A stretch of DNA of 64,000 bases from Protea cynaroides. Lineage: Eukaryota; Streptophyta; Magnoliopsida; Proteales; Proteaceae. Within the stretch, counting starts at the first letter, position 1. Every line of letters begins with the position of its first letter. This document shows, one piece after another, positions 11,669 to 22,842 of this stretch. The notes beneath the pieces were generated by a model. That model worked only from the letters and a program-made list of their open reading frames with translations, did no database searches and was not told the origin of the DNA. The translations under genes were made by a program, and so were the position numbers. The stretch lies in assembly GCA_028583415.1 (NCBI GenBank), contig CM053276.1, forward strand, positions 122,757,166 through 122,821,165, in the 5' to 3' direction.

Positions 11669-14600
11669 TGTTGGACTTTATGTTGTCATTGTTGGTAACT
11701 TGACTGATGTGATAGTGTCTGTAAGCATATAGTCAAAGAAATGAGGAGAGAGAGTGTCAGTGCAGGAGAGAGTATCAGTGCAATGGCAAAGATGGAGCAA
11801 CCTCGCATGTGTGTTCTACAGTGCTCTACATGTGTTTCAGATGACTTGCAGAGAGTTGAATGGTATTCTACATTGAGTTTGATGAGAGAGACTGTCTGTG
11901 GGCCCCACTGATGGTGTGGTCGACAAAAGGAACGAGAAACTGATGATCTGATGATCTGACAGTGTTTCTGGTGATGTGGTCAAGTTTCTGATGATGAGGC
12001 AGTGTTGCGGCATCTTGAAGCATTACATGAAGAAAGAAGATGTAGAGAGAGAATGAGGAGAGAGAAACTAGAAAGAGAAAAAGGAGAGAGACTGTGGGTG
12101 GGACCCACTGGTGTGGTGGCAATGTGACATGTCAATACGGCAGCCCACGGCACTTGGCATGCATGCACGCACGCAAATTTTGGGTTCAAATTCCAAGGTT
12201 TGACAGAGTTTTAACTTTGAGCCTATTTTTCGTGGGTCCCACAACAGGTTCATAGAGATCTGACATTGGAAAGATGTAGAGTATCGAGTTAGCTTTCCAA
12301 CGCAACTTGAATCGCTCAATTCCGACATCGAATGAGGGAGATATCGCGATTCTTGTCAGATCGCTTGAAAATTGGCAAAAATCCCTGTTCTCGGTAAGTG
12401 AATGTGATACAGGGAAAACAGTAATATTATATAAAATTTAGAGGGCCCCTTTACAATTATCAGAAGTTAAAGGATGGTGCGGGAATTATCATTATTTGAA
12501 AAAGAAACCGATTGGACGGCTAATAATAAGCCACGTCGCCAAGATCCAGATCGGATGGATCTGAAAATGGCGGGCTAATGTATATCACGGAGGACGCATC
12601 AAGATTCCATCGCGCGTCTTCTCATTGGTTAGTTGCAGCATAATACGTTGCGTCACTCCGCATGAAGAAGACCACTTGATTCCGTGTATTTCATGTAAGG
12701 TACGATGGCAGATCAGATCTAGATCTTGCGGTCGGTATTGAAGCCGATAACGCCTTACGGGATTTATACGGATCCGACGAAGCTAGTGAGATCCCGCCTT
12801 TTTGAAGCTGATCTAATGGCGACTGACATTGATTCCTTCTGCATCGAATAAGCGTTCGACAACGCATGTGATGGGCGGTGACTCTGTGGTGCGCGCATAT
12901 GGTGTAGAGGCAGATGGATTCTAATCTAGCAGTCTAGAGCTTGTCCGATCACGCCTGACGCTAGTTATTCGAATCCAAAGGCCGTTATCAAATCCCGCCT
13001 TTTCTTCTCAGATCTGACTGCTGAAATTATAGATACTCTGATCAGCCAATCAGAGCGCGACAGCGCATTGGCGGCGCGGCTACGGTGCGGCGCGGGTGTG
13101 CGGTTATGAAAGGAAAGATTCTCTTTCCTTATTTGTGATTGGCCGAACTTCAAACTGCCATAACTTCTTCATCCGAGCTCCAAATCAGTCCGTTCAAGTT
13201 ACAGTTTCCATATTTTTGGATGCTCTATCTATTGGGTGTTATTGGAAGTCGAATTAGAGCTAAGAAAAATCGAAAATAGGATTTTGAAGCTTAACAAAGG
13301 GTTTTTCTAGGGTTTCGTGCCTGTGGGAGTGATCAATTACCAACTACCTCTTCTCTCTGCATCAATGGAGTGCTAAATCCCTGTGAGAGGTTAGTCGAGT
13401 TTTTATTTTCATATTCATGGTGATTATGGATTGCGTGGAAGAGATTTGAAGCCTATGAGCAAGGTGTGCTCTGTGAATCGATCTCTATCAACATTGAAAA
13501 CTATTGGAAAGTACCTGAGAGCAGTGTGAAGCTTCAGAGAGATTGTTGGCCATTCGAAAGCATAGTTTGTGAGATTTTTCAATTCCCTTATCTATTTATG
13601 CTTTCTGTCACACCCCAATTCCGTACTGTTCAGAATGGTGTGATGAACCGCTAGCAAACGAACGGTTCAACCAGGATCTCAAATAGGCTATCCCCGCGTT
13701 ATCTAAACTTATACACATCCGTAATCATAATCAGAGTAAATACACAATAGCAGAAGTCTTATAATAAGAAGAACTGAGAATCCATGTGATATTAAAATTT
13801 AAATAACAATTTATTCTGTTTCAACTGAGACATAAATATTTAAATACCAAATACATGTCTTAATAAATCCAAATAAAGAAACCTATAAAATATCTAATCA
13901 AATACACACGAGTTGCACTCGCAAGAAGAGTCGTGTGTATCTACTTCAGCTCCAGCTTCCATTGCTGCCACGTTCCCGTACGCAGACGCTTTCATATAAT
14001 CTTCAACGATATAACCTGCATCATCAACTAAAAATATTCGACGTCGAGGTGTGAGCACACATCATGGCTCAGTGAGTAGCCAAAACAATGCAACAATACA
14101 TATGCATACAATCAATTTATATCTTTGGTCCGATTTAAAGTTTTCAATATGCAATAGAAATGTTTAGGTAGCCAAAGGTCGCGTTTATTGACCCCGCCTC
14201 TATACACAAGTGTGTGACGTCACCCGAAGATCACGTTTATCGTCGACTCACATGCACCCAACCATGAACAGTATATAACAAAGGTTAACGTTTATTGTTA
14301 TATATTGCCATACCAACACGTAAGCCCCTGTTGGCGAGGGCTGCAAACTGGGCTCGCAACTAACCAATCCTAATGCCAAAAGTGTATCCAAGGCCTCACC
14401 CCAGCATCCCTCAGAATGTCCATAGAGATAGAGCTAAGGCCCCCCGGTAGAGTCAGAGACTACAAGGACCGAGACCACCTCCCCTGATACTCTACGACAT
14501 AATAGTTCTGCTAAAGTAATGGCGATACGACGATGTCAATGCACAAGACTTGAGTTAGAGATAGAGCTAAAGTGCTGAGACCCGCCAAAGGTTAACGTTT

Positions 14601-16483
14601 ATTGACGTTCTCATCACACCTCCCCTGATACTCGCTCGCATCAAGTACATCAACCACACACATACAAGCACATGCCTATTCCTATCATCATCATCATCAT
14701 CATCATGTTATAAACAATAAAGTAAATATGCATGAACAAGTAATAGAAATATTGGATGGCATGCTGTATTCACATTGCAAACATATTCGCATAGAATCAA
14801 GCATGGTATAGGACTCAAGAAATAGAAAACAGTTTTTGTTATTAACCAATTTAGTTTGGAGTTCTGGTTCCTCACCTTAGCTTGCTAATAGATACTTTTT
14901 CAAGCTTTAGAATCACCTTTACAATGTTATTATATTGCTAGAAGATCTAACAAAGCTGATAGAATTTAATTAGAATTAATTCCAGATTTAAAAACTATTC
15001 TGTTAACTGAGGGTCGGAGGTAGGGTCAGAGTCCTGATCGACCCTGGGTGCGACCCTCCCTTAACTCTGAATTTCCCGAACACTGAGGGTCGATGGTCAG
15101 TATCACCTAGGGTCGGATGGTCATCGACCCTCGGTGCGACCCTCGGTGCACTTTGGTCCAGTTCCCTCTTTTAGTCCATTCTTCGCGCTTGGGATCCTAT
15201 GTCTTGCTCCTACTTTCCATTCTACATTCATTCCATGGTCTGAAACCATGTTTAACCCACCTAGATAGCTTTCATGCATTCTCCTATGGTTTTTCATGAA
15301 AACCTAACCATGGGTTGATGGTTTGGGTTTCTCCGAGATCACATTCTCATCAATATCTAACCTAAGGTCTGTAGAAACTCATGGAATTAGTATCCATACC
15401 TGAGAAGAATAATCCTTCTCTGCAACTCTTCTCTTTTGGCTTATTTCTCTTCCTTGTTTCTCTTCTTCTTCTTTTCCTTCTCTTCTCTTTCTCTCAATTC
15501 AATTAGGGTTGTAAAAAGGAGTGAAAGTGGCTTAGGGACATCCTTTAAATAGAGTAGGAACATCCTAAAATAAGTCCCTTTGAGATTAGGAAAGAATCCC
15601 AATCGAAAATTAGGAAATTTCCTAATTCTATTTCCTACGATAACCGAGGGTCGATGGGAGGGTCGATGATCCCGTCGACCCTAGTTCTAAGCTGTCCGAC
15701 CCTCCCTTCAAAACTGAGGGTCTGACTTTCTACTTTGGGAGGTCCGACCCTGCTTAGCTGGGTATGCGACCCTTCCCCTATTTTAAGTGTTTTTGGGTCG
15801 ATTTGATACCTGGGATCTCGATCTCCTTCACGCCCTTGGCCCATTTGACTCGACCATGACGGGTAAACCTAGTTCAAGGTGGTAAGACCGGGTTAGATTG
15901 ACACGGGTCTTACACTTTCAATTTATTGTATGCTAGCATATGTGCAATTGTTGAATACCTAGCTAGTGGGGGAAAACTGTAAGGCAAATTTATAAGCCTA
16001 TAAAAAAATGTTATTTGCTTCCCGTGGGTGCGGGTTAAGCGTGGTGTGCAGCGTGTGCTGAACAGTGGTACTTGATACCTGAATTCCTGGCACATGTGTG
16101 CCCTCCTAGTTTTATGCTGGGTAAATTGGGTGTATATACTCCCTGCTGTGTAGACAGCAAAAAGAAGTGTATTGAATATATACGGATCCCGTTGGGCATT
16201 ACTCCGTGGACTAGCCATCGCATACTGTGTTGGTGAACCACGTATATCCTGTGTTGTGGACTGTCTTTATTTTCCTATATATTTTGGAGTGCGTGAAATG
16301 ACTTGCAGGATGGGTGTGCAAATCTGGTAGACCTGATCACTGAGTGGTAGCGAGGTAGATTTGCATACGCTTGTGTGTGTGTAAAAGAATATATCTCCAT
16401 CAGCTCTGGGCTGCAGTAAATAATCAGGAAAAAGTTTCAGACACTGATTCACCCCCCCTCTCAGTGTCATATCAAGTTCATCA
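11669..16483 (+). mobile_element. Solo LTR in the last intron of the FRO pseudogene
   Basis: It begins TGTTGGACTT at 11669 and ends with GTTCATCA at 16483. It is flanked by a perfect 5-bp duplication ACTTA (11664-11668 and 16484-16488). No internal domains are present, so it is a solo LTR. Without the inner insertion it is about 2.5 kb. It landed at the splice donor of the last FRO intron: the right duplication is part of the GTAAGT donor read on the - strand. It belongs to the same family as 6959-8978 and 60301-61053. Confidence 0.88.
13606..15914 (-). mobile_element. Solo LTR nested inside another solo LTR
   Basis: On the - strand it runs from TGTAAGACCCGTGTCAATC to GGGGTGTGACA. It is flanked by a perfect 5-bp duplication CTTTC (13601-13605 and 15915-15919). 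Its length of 2309 bp matches the LTR at 42809-45119 (2311 bp). A TATA-like TATTTAAA (- strand, over 15544-15551) precedes a purine-rich leader. GAGGGTCG-type motifs and ATAAACGT motifs are scattered through it. Confidence 0.92.
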
Positions 16484-18129
16484 ACTTACTCTTTAGGTTA
16501 GGTCTTTTTCCATAATGCACCTTAGTAGCATTAACAAGCGATTGGTGAGGGAAGCTTTCCAATTCGCGATCGGCATTATAAGACAATAAATGTGGCAAAG
16601 TCATCTTCGGTGTGAGTACATCCTTATTCTGAATTTGCTTCACTTCCAAGGCTCTTTGCTTCTTGTTCCAAAGAAAAGCTGTACTACCTATTATAACTAT
16701 GCAAATACATAACAATGACATGTTTAGAAGAGTTCTAGAGGAGTAAGGATAGATGTTGTTGTTTTGATCAATAGGGTATATGTAGTAACTCGTCAATAAT
16801 CCCAAGAAAAGAAGGAAAATAATGAAAGAAGAAGAGATTATCGATCCAAGCCAAAGCCAGCTGTTTGGGCCGAGGATTGAAGAGACGGGCACATCAATCA
16901 ATTGGGCTTGAAGCAAAGGGTCTTGAGTTGGTCTTGGTGGTCTGATATGGGCTCTTCTTCCCTAGTTACATAGGCTTCAATTTGTAGTTGTAAAGACGAA
17001 ATGTCAGAAAGGGTATTTGACATCGGTAGGAGGAGGTCTAGCATCGTGAGACTAGAAGAGTTCTTGAAAGAACAAACAAGGAGAATGCGTAGGGACTTGA
17101 AACCTAACGTGGTTTTAAAGATGAACTCTCTGATTATAGAAATGAATGGTGTAATGCCGCTTCCTCCACATACCATCACTAGCATATCATGCTAACTTAG
17201 TGAGTTAACTCGTGAAACAACCAATCCTTCAATAATATTAATCTTTCCTTTCTATAGAAACAAACCTCATTAAAGTAGTAGATGCAGGTCCATAAGGCCG
17301 TTCAATGGAGATTTCAAGCCGATCCACAGGCGAGGGAAATGAAAGCATCTAGTAAAGTTTCTTGGTCCAACTTCCTTCACTTTTCAACACCACGCTTAGC
17401 TTATCCTGATCCATATTACTGTTGGACGTTACAATGAAAGGATGTCATTGTAGCTTTGAAATGCTAGGCACGTTAATGAACATGATGCTCATTGGACGAT
17501 AACTCAACCCTGCTAAATGAATAAACCTGGCATAAATCATCATTGTCCAAAAACTATAGAAATCAAGGGGGGCATGGCAGTGATGGTATCCCTATATAGG
17601 GGGTTGAGATTTGTGCGCTTTTGAGGGTGAACCGTAGACCAAAAACTTATCCCATCATCATTATTGCTAGTGAAAAAATTAAACAAAAATCTACAATTTG
17701 TTTAATGATCATAGCTTCATTTGGGCTCTTGGAGAAGTTCAATTCGAATGTTTCACAAGGTAAAACACGAGCGGAGATTAAGTGAACGCGTTTCCTAGAT
17801 TGCAAGAATCGCAAGTAACGATCGACCAAGAAGAGGTAGAAACCCAGTAGCATCATGCAAGCGTGGATAATCCCAACATGTAATATGAAGAAGAAGATGA
17901 AGAGGATGTAGAGGTGATGGGTATAGAAGAAGAGTTCAAACATCTTTCGCCTTATGCGAGGGAAGGTTGTTGCCTACATGACCAGTCCAGAGAGCAAAGC
18001 ATACTCTCCTGCCGCATTTGCTACTCCAACTTTAGCATCTACATGGCAATGTACAACAAAATAATAAAATAATCTTAGTTTTCCAAACTTAAGATTAACC
18101 GTACATTGGACTCTGGATAAACTACTTGT

Positions 18130-18767
18130 AAGGGTGTCAACGGGCCGGTCCAGGCCGGTTTCGGTCCCGGCTGAATCGGTGTCGGGTTTTATAAGCCCAG
18201 CCCAAAACATGTCCATTAAGAGTTCGGGCTGGGTTGGGCTGCGCTGGACACAATAACTAACGGGCTGGTCCGGTGTCGGTTTGTTATCGGGTTGGGCTTA
18301 TTGAGGTGATTTCGGGCTGATTCGGTCCGGACCGGGCTTATCAAGCTTATCGGACCAATTTTATATGTAAGATATATTGCTTATTTTATTATTTCTTATA
18401 AAATTAGCATCATTCCTTCTATATGTATGTAATTCAACAAATTGTAACAATTAACATACTTTTTTCAACTATAGATTCATATAATCTTTCAGATCAAGAA
18501 GTGAACTATAACAATGTAATATAATCCATCAAAATTTAAAACCATAAAAATTAAGAAATTGGGCCCGGATGAACCTTACCGGTGTTTGGGCAAGTTCGGG
18601 CTTCTTAACGGGCCGGTCCGGTCTGGTTTCGGTCTGGGCTGAAACGGTGTTGGGCTTTACAAGCCGAGACCGAAACCTGTCCATTAAGGTTCGGTCCGGG
18701 CTGGGTTCGGGTTATTTCGGGCCGGCTCGGTCCATGCTACCGGGCCGAGCCCATTTTTGACACCCTT
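18130..18767 (+). mobile_element. GGCC-rich non-autonomous DNA transposon, copy 1
   Basis: Termini are AAGGGTGTCAA and TTGACACCCTT, flanked by a perfect 10-bp duplication AACTACTTGT (18120-18129 and 18768-18777). Both ends carry GGCC/CCGG-rich sequence; an AT-rich core lies between. The end modules (about 18150-18240 and 18612-18716) are also direct repeats of each other, sharing GGTTTCGGTC, GGCTGAA and TGTCCATTAAG. A 10-bp duplication fits Mutator-like elements. No transposase is present. It sits in an intron of the FRO pseudogene. Confidence 0.82.
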
Positions 18768-19885
18768 AACTACTTGTAATTACCTCCCACATACGATTGA
18801 GTGCAGCCCATTTTATGATGAAACAAAAGCCATGAGCAGTGAAGATAGTCATGACTGTATGTCCAAGCCATATATGATACTTGATGCTTGCCTCTGACGT
18901 GATCCCGAAGAGTGGCAGCAACACCGACGATCCTCGGATCACTGGAAAGAACAAAAAATGCAAGACATACGTTACCAACAAGGACTAGGCTTAGAGCTAC
19001 AGTGGTCAACTTATCTTCCCACCTGCCAAATAAAACAAATCAAAGCCTACCCACTTCCATTAACCATTCTTAATTAGATCACAATGCAATACAAAAACAT
19101 AATCATAAGTTGTTCATACACTTGCAAGCCTTGCTCTGAAGCTGACTGTGGTGTGATCATCTCGAAGCCCAAGTGCATGCATGTGGAGAAGGACCAGATC
19201 AAGAGAGCTATGAACATGATGAGAAAGGCTAGCTCTGTCCATGAAACAATCCCTAAAGGCCCTTTTACTAGTACCTTCCGGGACCATGATGCCAATCATC
19301 GACCATGGTTGCTTTCGCTGTTTAAGATAATTTAACAGGAGCATTGGAATCACTCATTTTCTATACTTATTAATTGGCTTTGAGGCAAGGGTGAGGTTGT
19401 TCTATTTTGAGTTAGTGGTCATGTGGTTGAATCTAGGAATCCTAGAGTCTCGTGCCCACTGGGTATGCCCTTTAATCAATCCCTTACTAGGTTAATGGGG
19501 TTTGTTGAAAAGATAACATAAAAATTAAAAACAACATACATATCTTGCACCATATTTCTTTCCCAAATAGAGATAAACACAATCCAAGGAAACAATGAAT
19601 AGGATTGGGAATGTGAACATGAGGATTGTGTCTCCTATAATAACAAATGCAACACAAAAGAATACCCTTAATTAAACAAACATGGTTAGTAATCGTTGAA
19701 GATTAATAGTTCAATGAGCATTGATCGATGGAGAATGAGTATAACCTTGTGGGCCAAAATATGTTGTTGAATCGACATTTTCTTGAATTACAGTCATCCA
19801 TTTATTGTAAGTGTTGGTGTGGGCATCCTGCCATATTGCTTCTCTAACCTTCTTGATGATCATTACATGGGAATGAGTGGGAGAT

Positions 19886-19888
<3 letters not shown>

Positions 19889-19922
<34 letters not shown>
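19889..19922. repeat. CT microsatellite
   Basis: An uninterrupted run of CT dinucleotides just upstream (- strand sense) of the first recognisable FRO exon. Confidence 0.95.
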
Positions 19923-19924
<2 letters not shown>

Positions 19925-20576
19925 GAGCACTCAAAAACAAATTAACAAGGAATGAGAGGAATGTATCTCTACAAGCACTTATTTATAGCCAAGAATAATT
20001 TATAATATTTTTGTCGAGAGAGACTCCAACACTCAACAGTACGAGTCTGAATCATTCCATTCCCCACATGGTAACCACCCCACATGTCATTGGTGGGTTA
20101 TGAATTATGCACTCCAGAGGGGATTGAAATCCTCTCCCGAACGCCAGCTCGCCAGCTAAACATCTGACAGGTTGAAATACTTCGATATGTGTGCTAGTGT
20201 ATTCTAGCTCGTCAGATGATTGGCTGGCGGGTTGACGCGCGGAGAGGATGTTTTTTGCCTCTAGAGGTGGGTCTTGTACCCCATCAGTTCCCAAGGGTGT
20301 GGGTGTAGAAACTGTCTCCAATCAAGTCTCCAGGGACGATCCAGCAGCAGGAGTTCATTTAGTACAAATCCCGTTGTATTAGGATCTGTGTCGGATGAAC
20401 TCCAACTGATGAATCGCACTGGAGAGCCTCCAACGGCTGGAGACGATTTGGTTCCAGGGTGTGGGGTATCTAGTTAGCCAATGGTCTTGGTTCCTCACCC
20501 CTAGATTAACCAGTTAAAGGTCAACTACGGGTATGAGACTGCAAAATTACTAATAAAGTCAAAACAAAACTATTGG
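19923..20576. other. Interval upstream of FRO with a fold-back repeat
   Basis: No coding region. On the - strand this would contain the former FRO promoter. The fold-back at 20107-20277 is listed separately. Confidence 0.5.
20107..20277. repeat. Imperfect fold-back (inverted repeat)
   Basis: The left arm, ATCCTCTCC then CGCCAGC then CATCTGAC (about 20129-20167), pairs with the right arm, GTCAGATGATT then GGCTGGCGG then GGAGAGGAT (about 20210-20250). About 45 bp lie in the loop. It may be a MITE-like fold-back. No target duplication was found. Confidence 0.5.
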
Positions 20577-20585
20577 GAGGGTTTA

Positions 20586-21795
20586 GGATTCGACTCATCT
20601 CATCTCAAGTTTAATTTGAATGAGATTGTCCAGTGATCGTTGGATCGATGACACGTGGTGACTACGCATCCTACAATCATTCGTAAAGCTGTATTGAAAA
20701 GAATTGGTGAAATGCACAACACTGTAGATCTTCTCCATCTCCTCCTCCCCTCGCGTCGCCGTCTTTCCTTTTTACCCAGCAGCCTTTGCTGTTTCTGCAC
20801 ATTCAATCTCCTTCACCTTTCATCTCACTTCGTCTTCCAACTTGAGGTTTCCATCAATGTTCGGTAAATTGATTCTGTTTGCAGGACCCCTGTTTCTATT
20901 TTTTACCCAAGAAAATTTTTGCAATCCTACTCCCTTGTATTTTATTGCAAAAATAATTTTACGATTAAACTAGGGTTTGGTTCAACTGCATCTGATGAAT
21001 GGGATTGATCACGAGTTTTGTTCAAAGGACATGAGATCGGTGGTGTTCGTGGCAGTTATTCTTTTCAAGATTTCAAAGAGAGGTCCTTCGCAGGAACCGA
21101 CATTAGCTATTTACATCAGTGTTCGTGGTAGTTATTCTTTTCAAGATTTCAAAGAGAGGTCCTTCGCAGGAACCGACATTAGCCATTTACATCAATCTTT
21201 CTGTACTACACTTCTTCAGTTCTTAAATATTCAGGATCAGAAAAATCAGGGTAGGAGATTAAACCCAAAATAGAAGAAAAAGACAAAAGTCACAACCCCG
21301 CACACTCTTCCCAAAGAGTCTGGTTCGTAAAACCCCTACCAAACTCAACCCTCTTCATTGATGGCTCTTCCTGCACAGCGCAACCCCGGTGTCCCAAAAC
21401 CACAACCCACCATCTGCACACCCCAAGAGGAAGGAACCGACTTCACCTTACTAAGCTGCAGATTACGCATAGATGCAACCACCTGGTTGATGGAGTTAGA
21501 CCCAAACGATCGACTCAGAGAACAGCTAGGCGACAAAGGTGAAGACTCAGACAAAGGCGACGGCGGAGGAGATATCACGATTGAAGTCAAAGATAATAAC
21601 AGAGCATTCTTAGGAAAGTAAGAAGTTTAAGAAGAAAACAGAGCACTCTAGTCTACAGTACTTTGCATTCCTCTCACCAATTATTTACACTACAGCTTTA
21701 CAAAGGATCGTTGGATGTATAATCGCCACGTGTAATCTATCTAATGATCACCGGACAATCTCAATTTCAAATTCAACTTAATACGTGCCGAATCC
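20586..21795. mobile_element. Pack-MULE-like element carrying a host gene fragment
   Basis: Long terminal inverted repeats of about 125-140 bp lie at about 20586-20730 and 21647-21795. They share GGATTCG at the tips and then GAGATTGTCC, GTGATC, CACGTGG and TAAAGCTGTA. The flanking 9-mers GAGGGTTTA (20577-20585) and GTGGGGTTA (21796-21804) match at seven of nine positions, as expected of an old 9-bp Mutator-type target duplication. No transposase is encoded. The interior contains a fragment resembling a CCCH zinc-finger gene and a direct duplication of about 74 bp (about 21048-21121 and 21122-21195). Confidence 0.78.
21345..21590 (-). pseudogene. Captured fragment of a CCCH zinc-finger protein gene
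   Basis: Read on the - strand, the open frame gives a Ser/Pro-rich stretch, then SRSFGSNSINQVVASMRNLQ and LSKVKSVPSSWGVQMVGCGF. Plant CCCH zinc-finger proteins with ankyrin repeats (the C3H30/C3H56 type) have a very similar low-complexity C-terminal region containing a VNQVVASMRSLQ-like motif; this is from memory of the family. The zinc fingers and ankyrin repeats are absent. It lies between the inverted repeats of a MULE-like element, so it is read as captured host sequence. Confidence 0.6.
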
Positions 21796-21916
21796 GTGGG
21801 GTTACTAGATTCCAAGAGAGAGAGGAGACAGATAGATAAAGACAGTTCCCTACTCCCTAGTGGATGGGTTTGCCCTCCTTTTTTGTGTTGCCTTGATGTG
21901 ATGGATGTGTGTACAG

Positions 21917-22525
21917 TGTCAAGTTTTCAATTCAAAAGTTCAAACTAGTAAGTGGAGGAACTCTCCATATATAAGACCACAGGATTCCAATCTCATTAGC
22001 AATGTGGGACTATTCCCAATACTCCCCCTCACATGTAACCCCACCGTTAGGTGGTGTATATGTGGTAGTATATGTGGCAATACATATCACTTTTCAGGTG
22101 ACTGGTCCCTCTTTGGGTGACTGATCCCTCTTTGGGTGACATATAGTCCCTCTTTGGGTGACATATAGTCCCTCTTTTTGGGTGATCGTCCCTCTTTGGG
22201 TGACTGATCCCTCTTTGGGTGACATATAGTCCCTCTTTTGGGTGATCGTCCCTCTTTGGGTGACTGATCCCTCTTTGGGTGACATATAGTCCCTCTTTTG
22301 GGTGATCGTCCCTTTTTGGGTGACCATAGTCCCTCTTTTGTGCATTTTGCGTCCCTCTTTCGGTGACTTGGCCTCTTTTTTTAGGGTTATTATGGGAGGG
22401 AACCTGGAGCTCTGATACCATGTCAAGTTTCCAACTCAAAAGTTCGAACTAGTAAGTGAAGGGGCTCTCCATATATAAGACCACAGGATTCCAATCTCAT
22501 TAGCAATGTGGGACTATTCCCAATA
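21917..22525 (-). mobile_element. TRIM retroelement (609 bp, 105-bp LTRs)
   Basis: Two direct repeats of 105 bp (21917-22021 and 22421-22525) differ at about seven positions. They are flanked by a perfect 5-bp duplication TACAG (21912-21916 and 22526-22530). On the - strand the upstream LTR ends AACTTGACA and is followed at once by TGGTATCAGAGCT, a primer-binding site for initiator Met-tRNA. A polypurine tract GTGAGGGGGAG precedes the other LTR, whose first bases have become TATTGG. No coding domain is present. All cis sites for mobilisation in trans are visible. Confidence 0.92.
22100..22370. repeat. Tandem array inside the TRIM, unit GTCCCTCTTTGGGTGA
   Basis: About 14 units of 17-20 bp carry the core CCCTCTTTGGGTGA. 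They alternate with ACATATAGT, CTGAT and TCGT spacers, so a higher-order unit of about 58 bp is seen. It fills most of the internal region between the TRIM LTRs. Confidence 0.9.
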
Positions 22526-22530
22526 TACAG

Positions 22531-22840
22531 CACCTCCGGTCGTGTTTTTTTAGCCTTCTAGTTGTGTGTCACGTGTGTGTACGTGTAAAGTAGGTTTATT
22601 TTATTTTATTTTAGGGAAGCAATAAGCAAATATGCTTTGGTTAAGTGTAAACTCAAATGATTTTGGATAATGTTTTTCGTGATTTTAATATGTCTACAGT
22701 GGATACATTTTATAGAATAGCTACCGTATTATGTTACAACAGATTGTGGGTATTCTACTTAAATCCAAACTTTTCACTGAGTTACACGTAGGGCATCTTA
22801 TGGTTACAAGAGAATAATCCAATCCAATCCAATCTGAATT
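22531..22840. other. Interval likely containing the 3' LTR of the neighbouring Copia remnant
   Basis: On the - strand the Copia remnant reaches a polypurine tract TTTGTGGGGGCG followed by TGTTATCG at about 22909, the expected layout of a 3' LTR start. The LTR would extend leftward into this interval. Its end was not located. Confidence 0.4.
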
Positions 22841-22842
22841 CC

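Larger units (their letters stand above)
11214..19863 (-). pseudogene. FRO: Ferric reduction oxidase (ferric-chelate reductase) pseudogene
   Basis: FRO proteins are membrane flavocytochromes that move electrons from cytosolic NADPH through FAD and two haems to Fe(III) chelates. Eight exons can be followed (-): about 19863-19746, 19633-19540, 19317-19120, 19022-18784, about 18045-17727, 17509-17266, about 17197-16490 and 11358-11214. Visible family features are VKGPLGIVSW, the haem helix YHIWLGHTVMTIFTAHG, FFYTHHLYILF, HPF for FAD, the NADPH motif GGSGITPF, ILGPNSWLWLG, and C-terminal ENLHFES. Damage: the N-terminal membrane helix is unrecognisable; frameshifts in exons 3 and 4 (near 18955) and in exon 7 near 16900; TAG for the Trp after GLVM in exon 5; TGA at WHPF and TAG after KKLY in exon 6; the CGP motif near the C-terminus is lost. 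A solo LTR fills the last intron and a GGCC-rich element the fourth. It cannot make a full reductase. Confidence 0.93.

Noticed and set aside
22100..22370. Possible CRISPR-like array
   Set aside because: Repeats are short, contiguous and variable with no unique spacers, and the host is a plant. It is a minisatellite inside a retroelement.
22047..22439. 130-residue repetitive frame on the - strand (HPKRD, PKEGLY repeats)
   Set aside because: It is a translation of the 17-20-bp tandem array inside a TRIM. The periodicity is in the DNA, and two frames are equally open.
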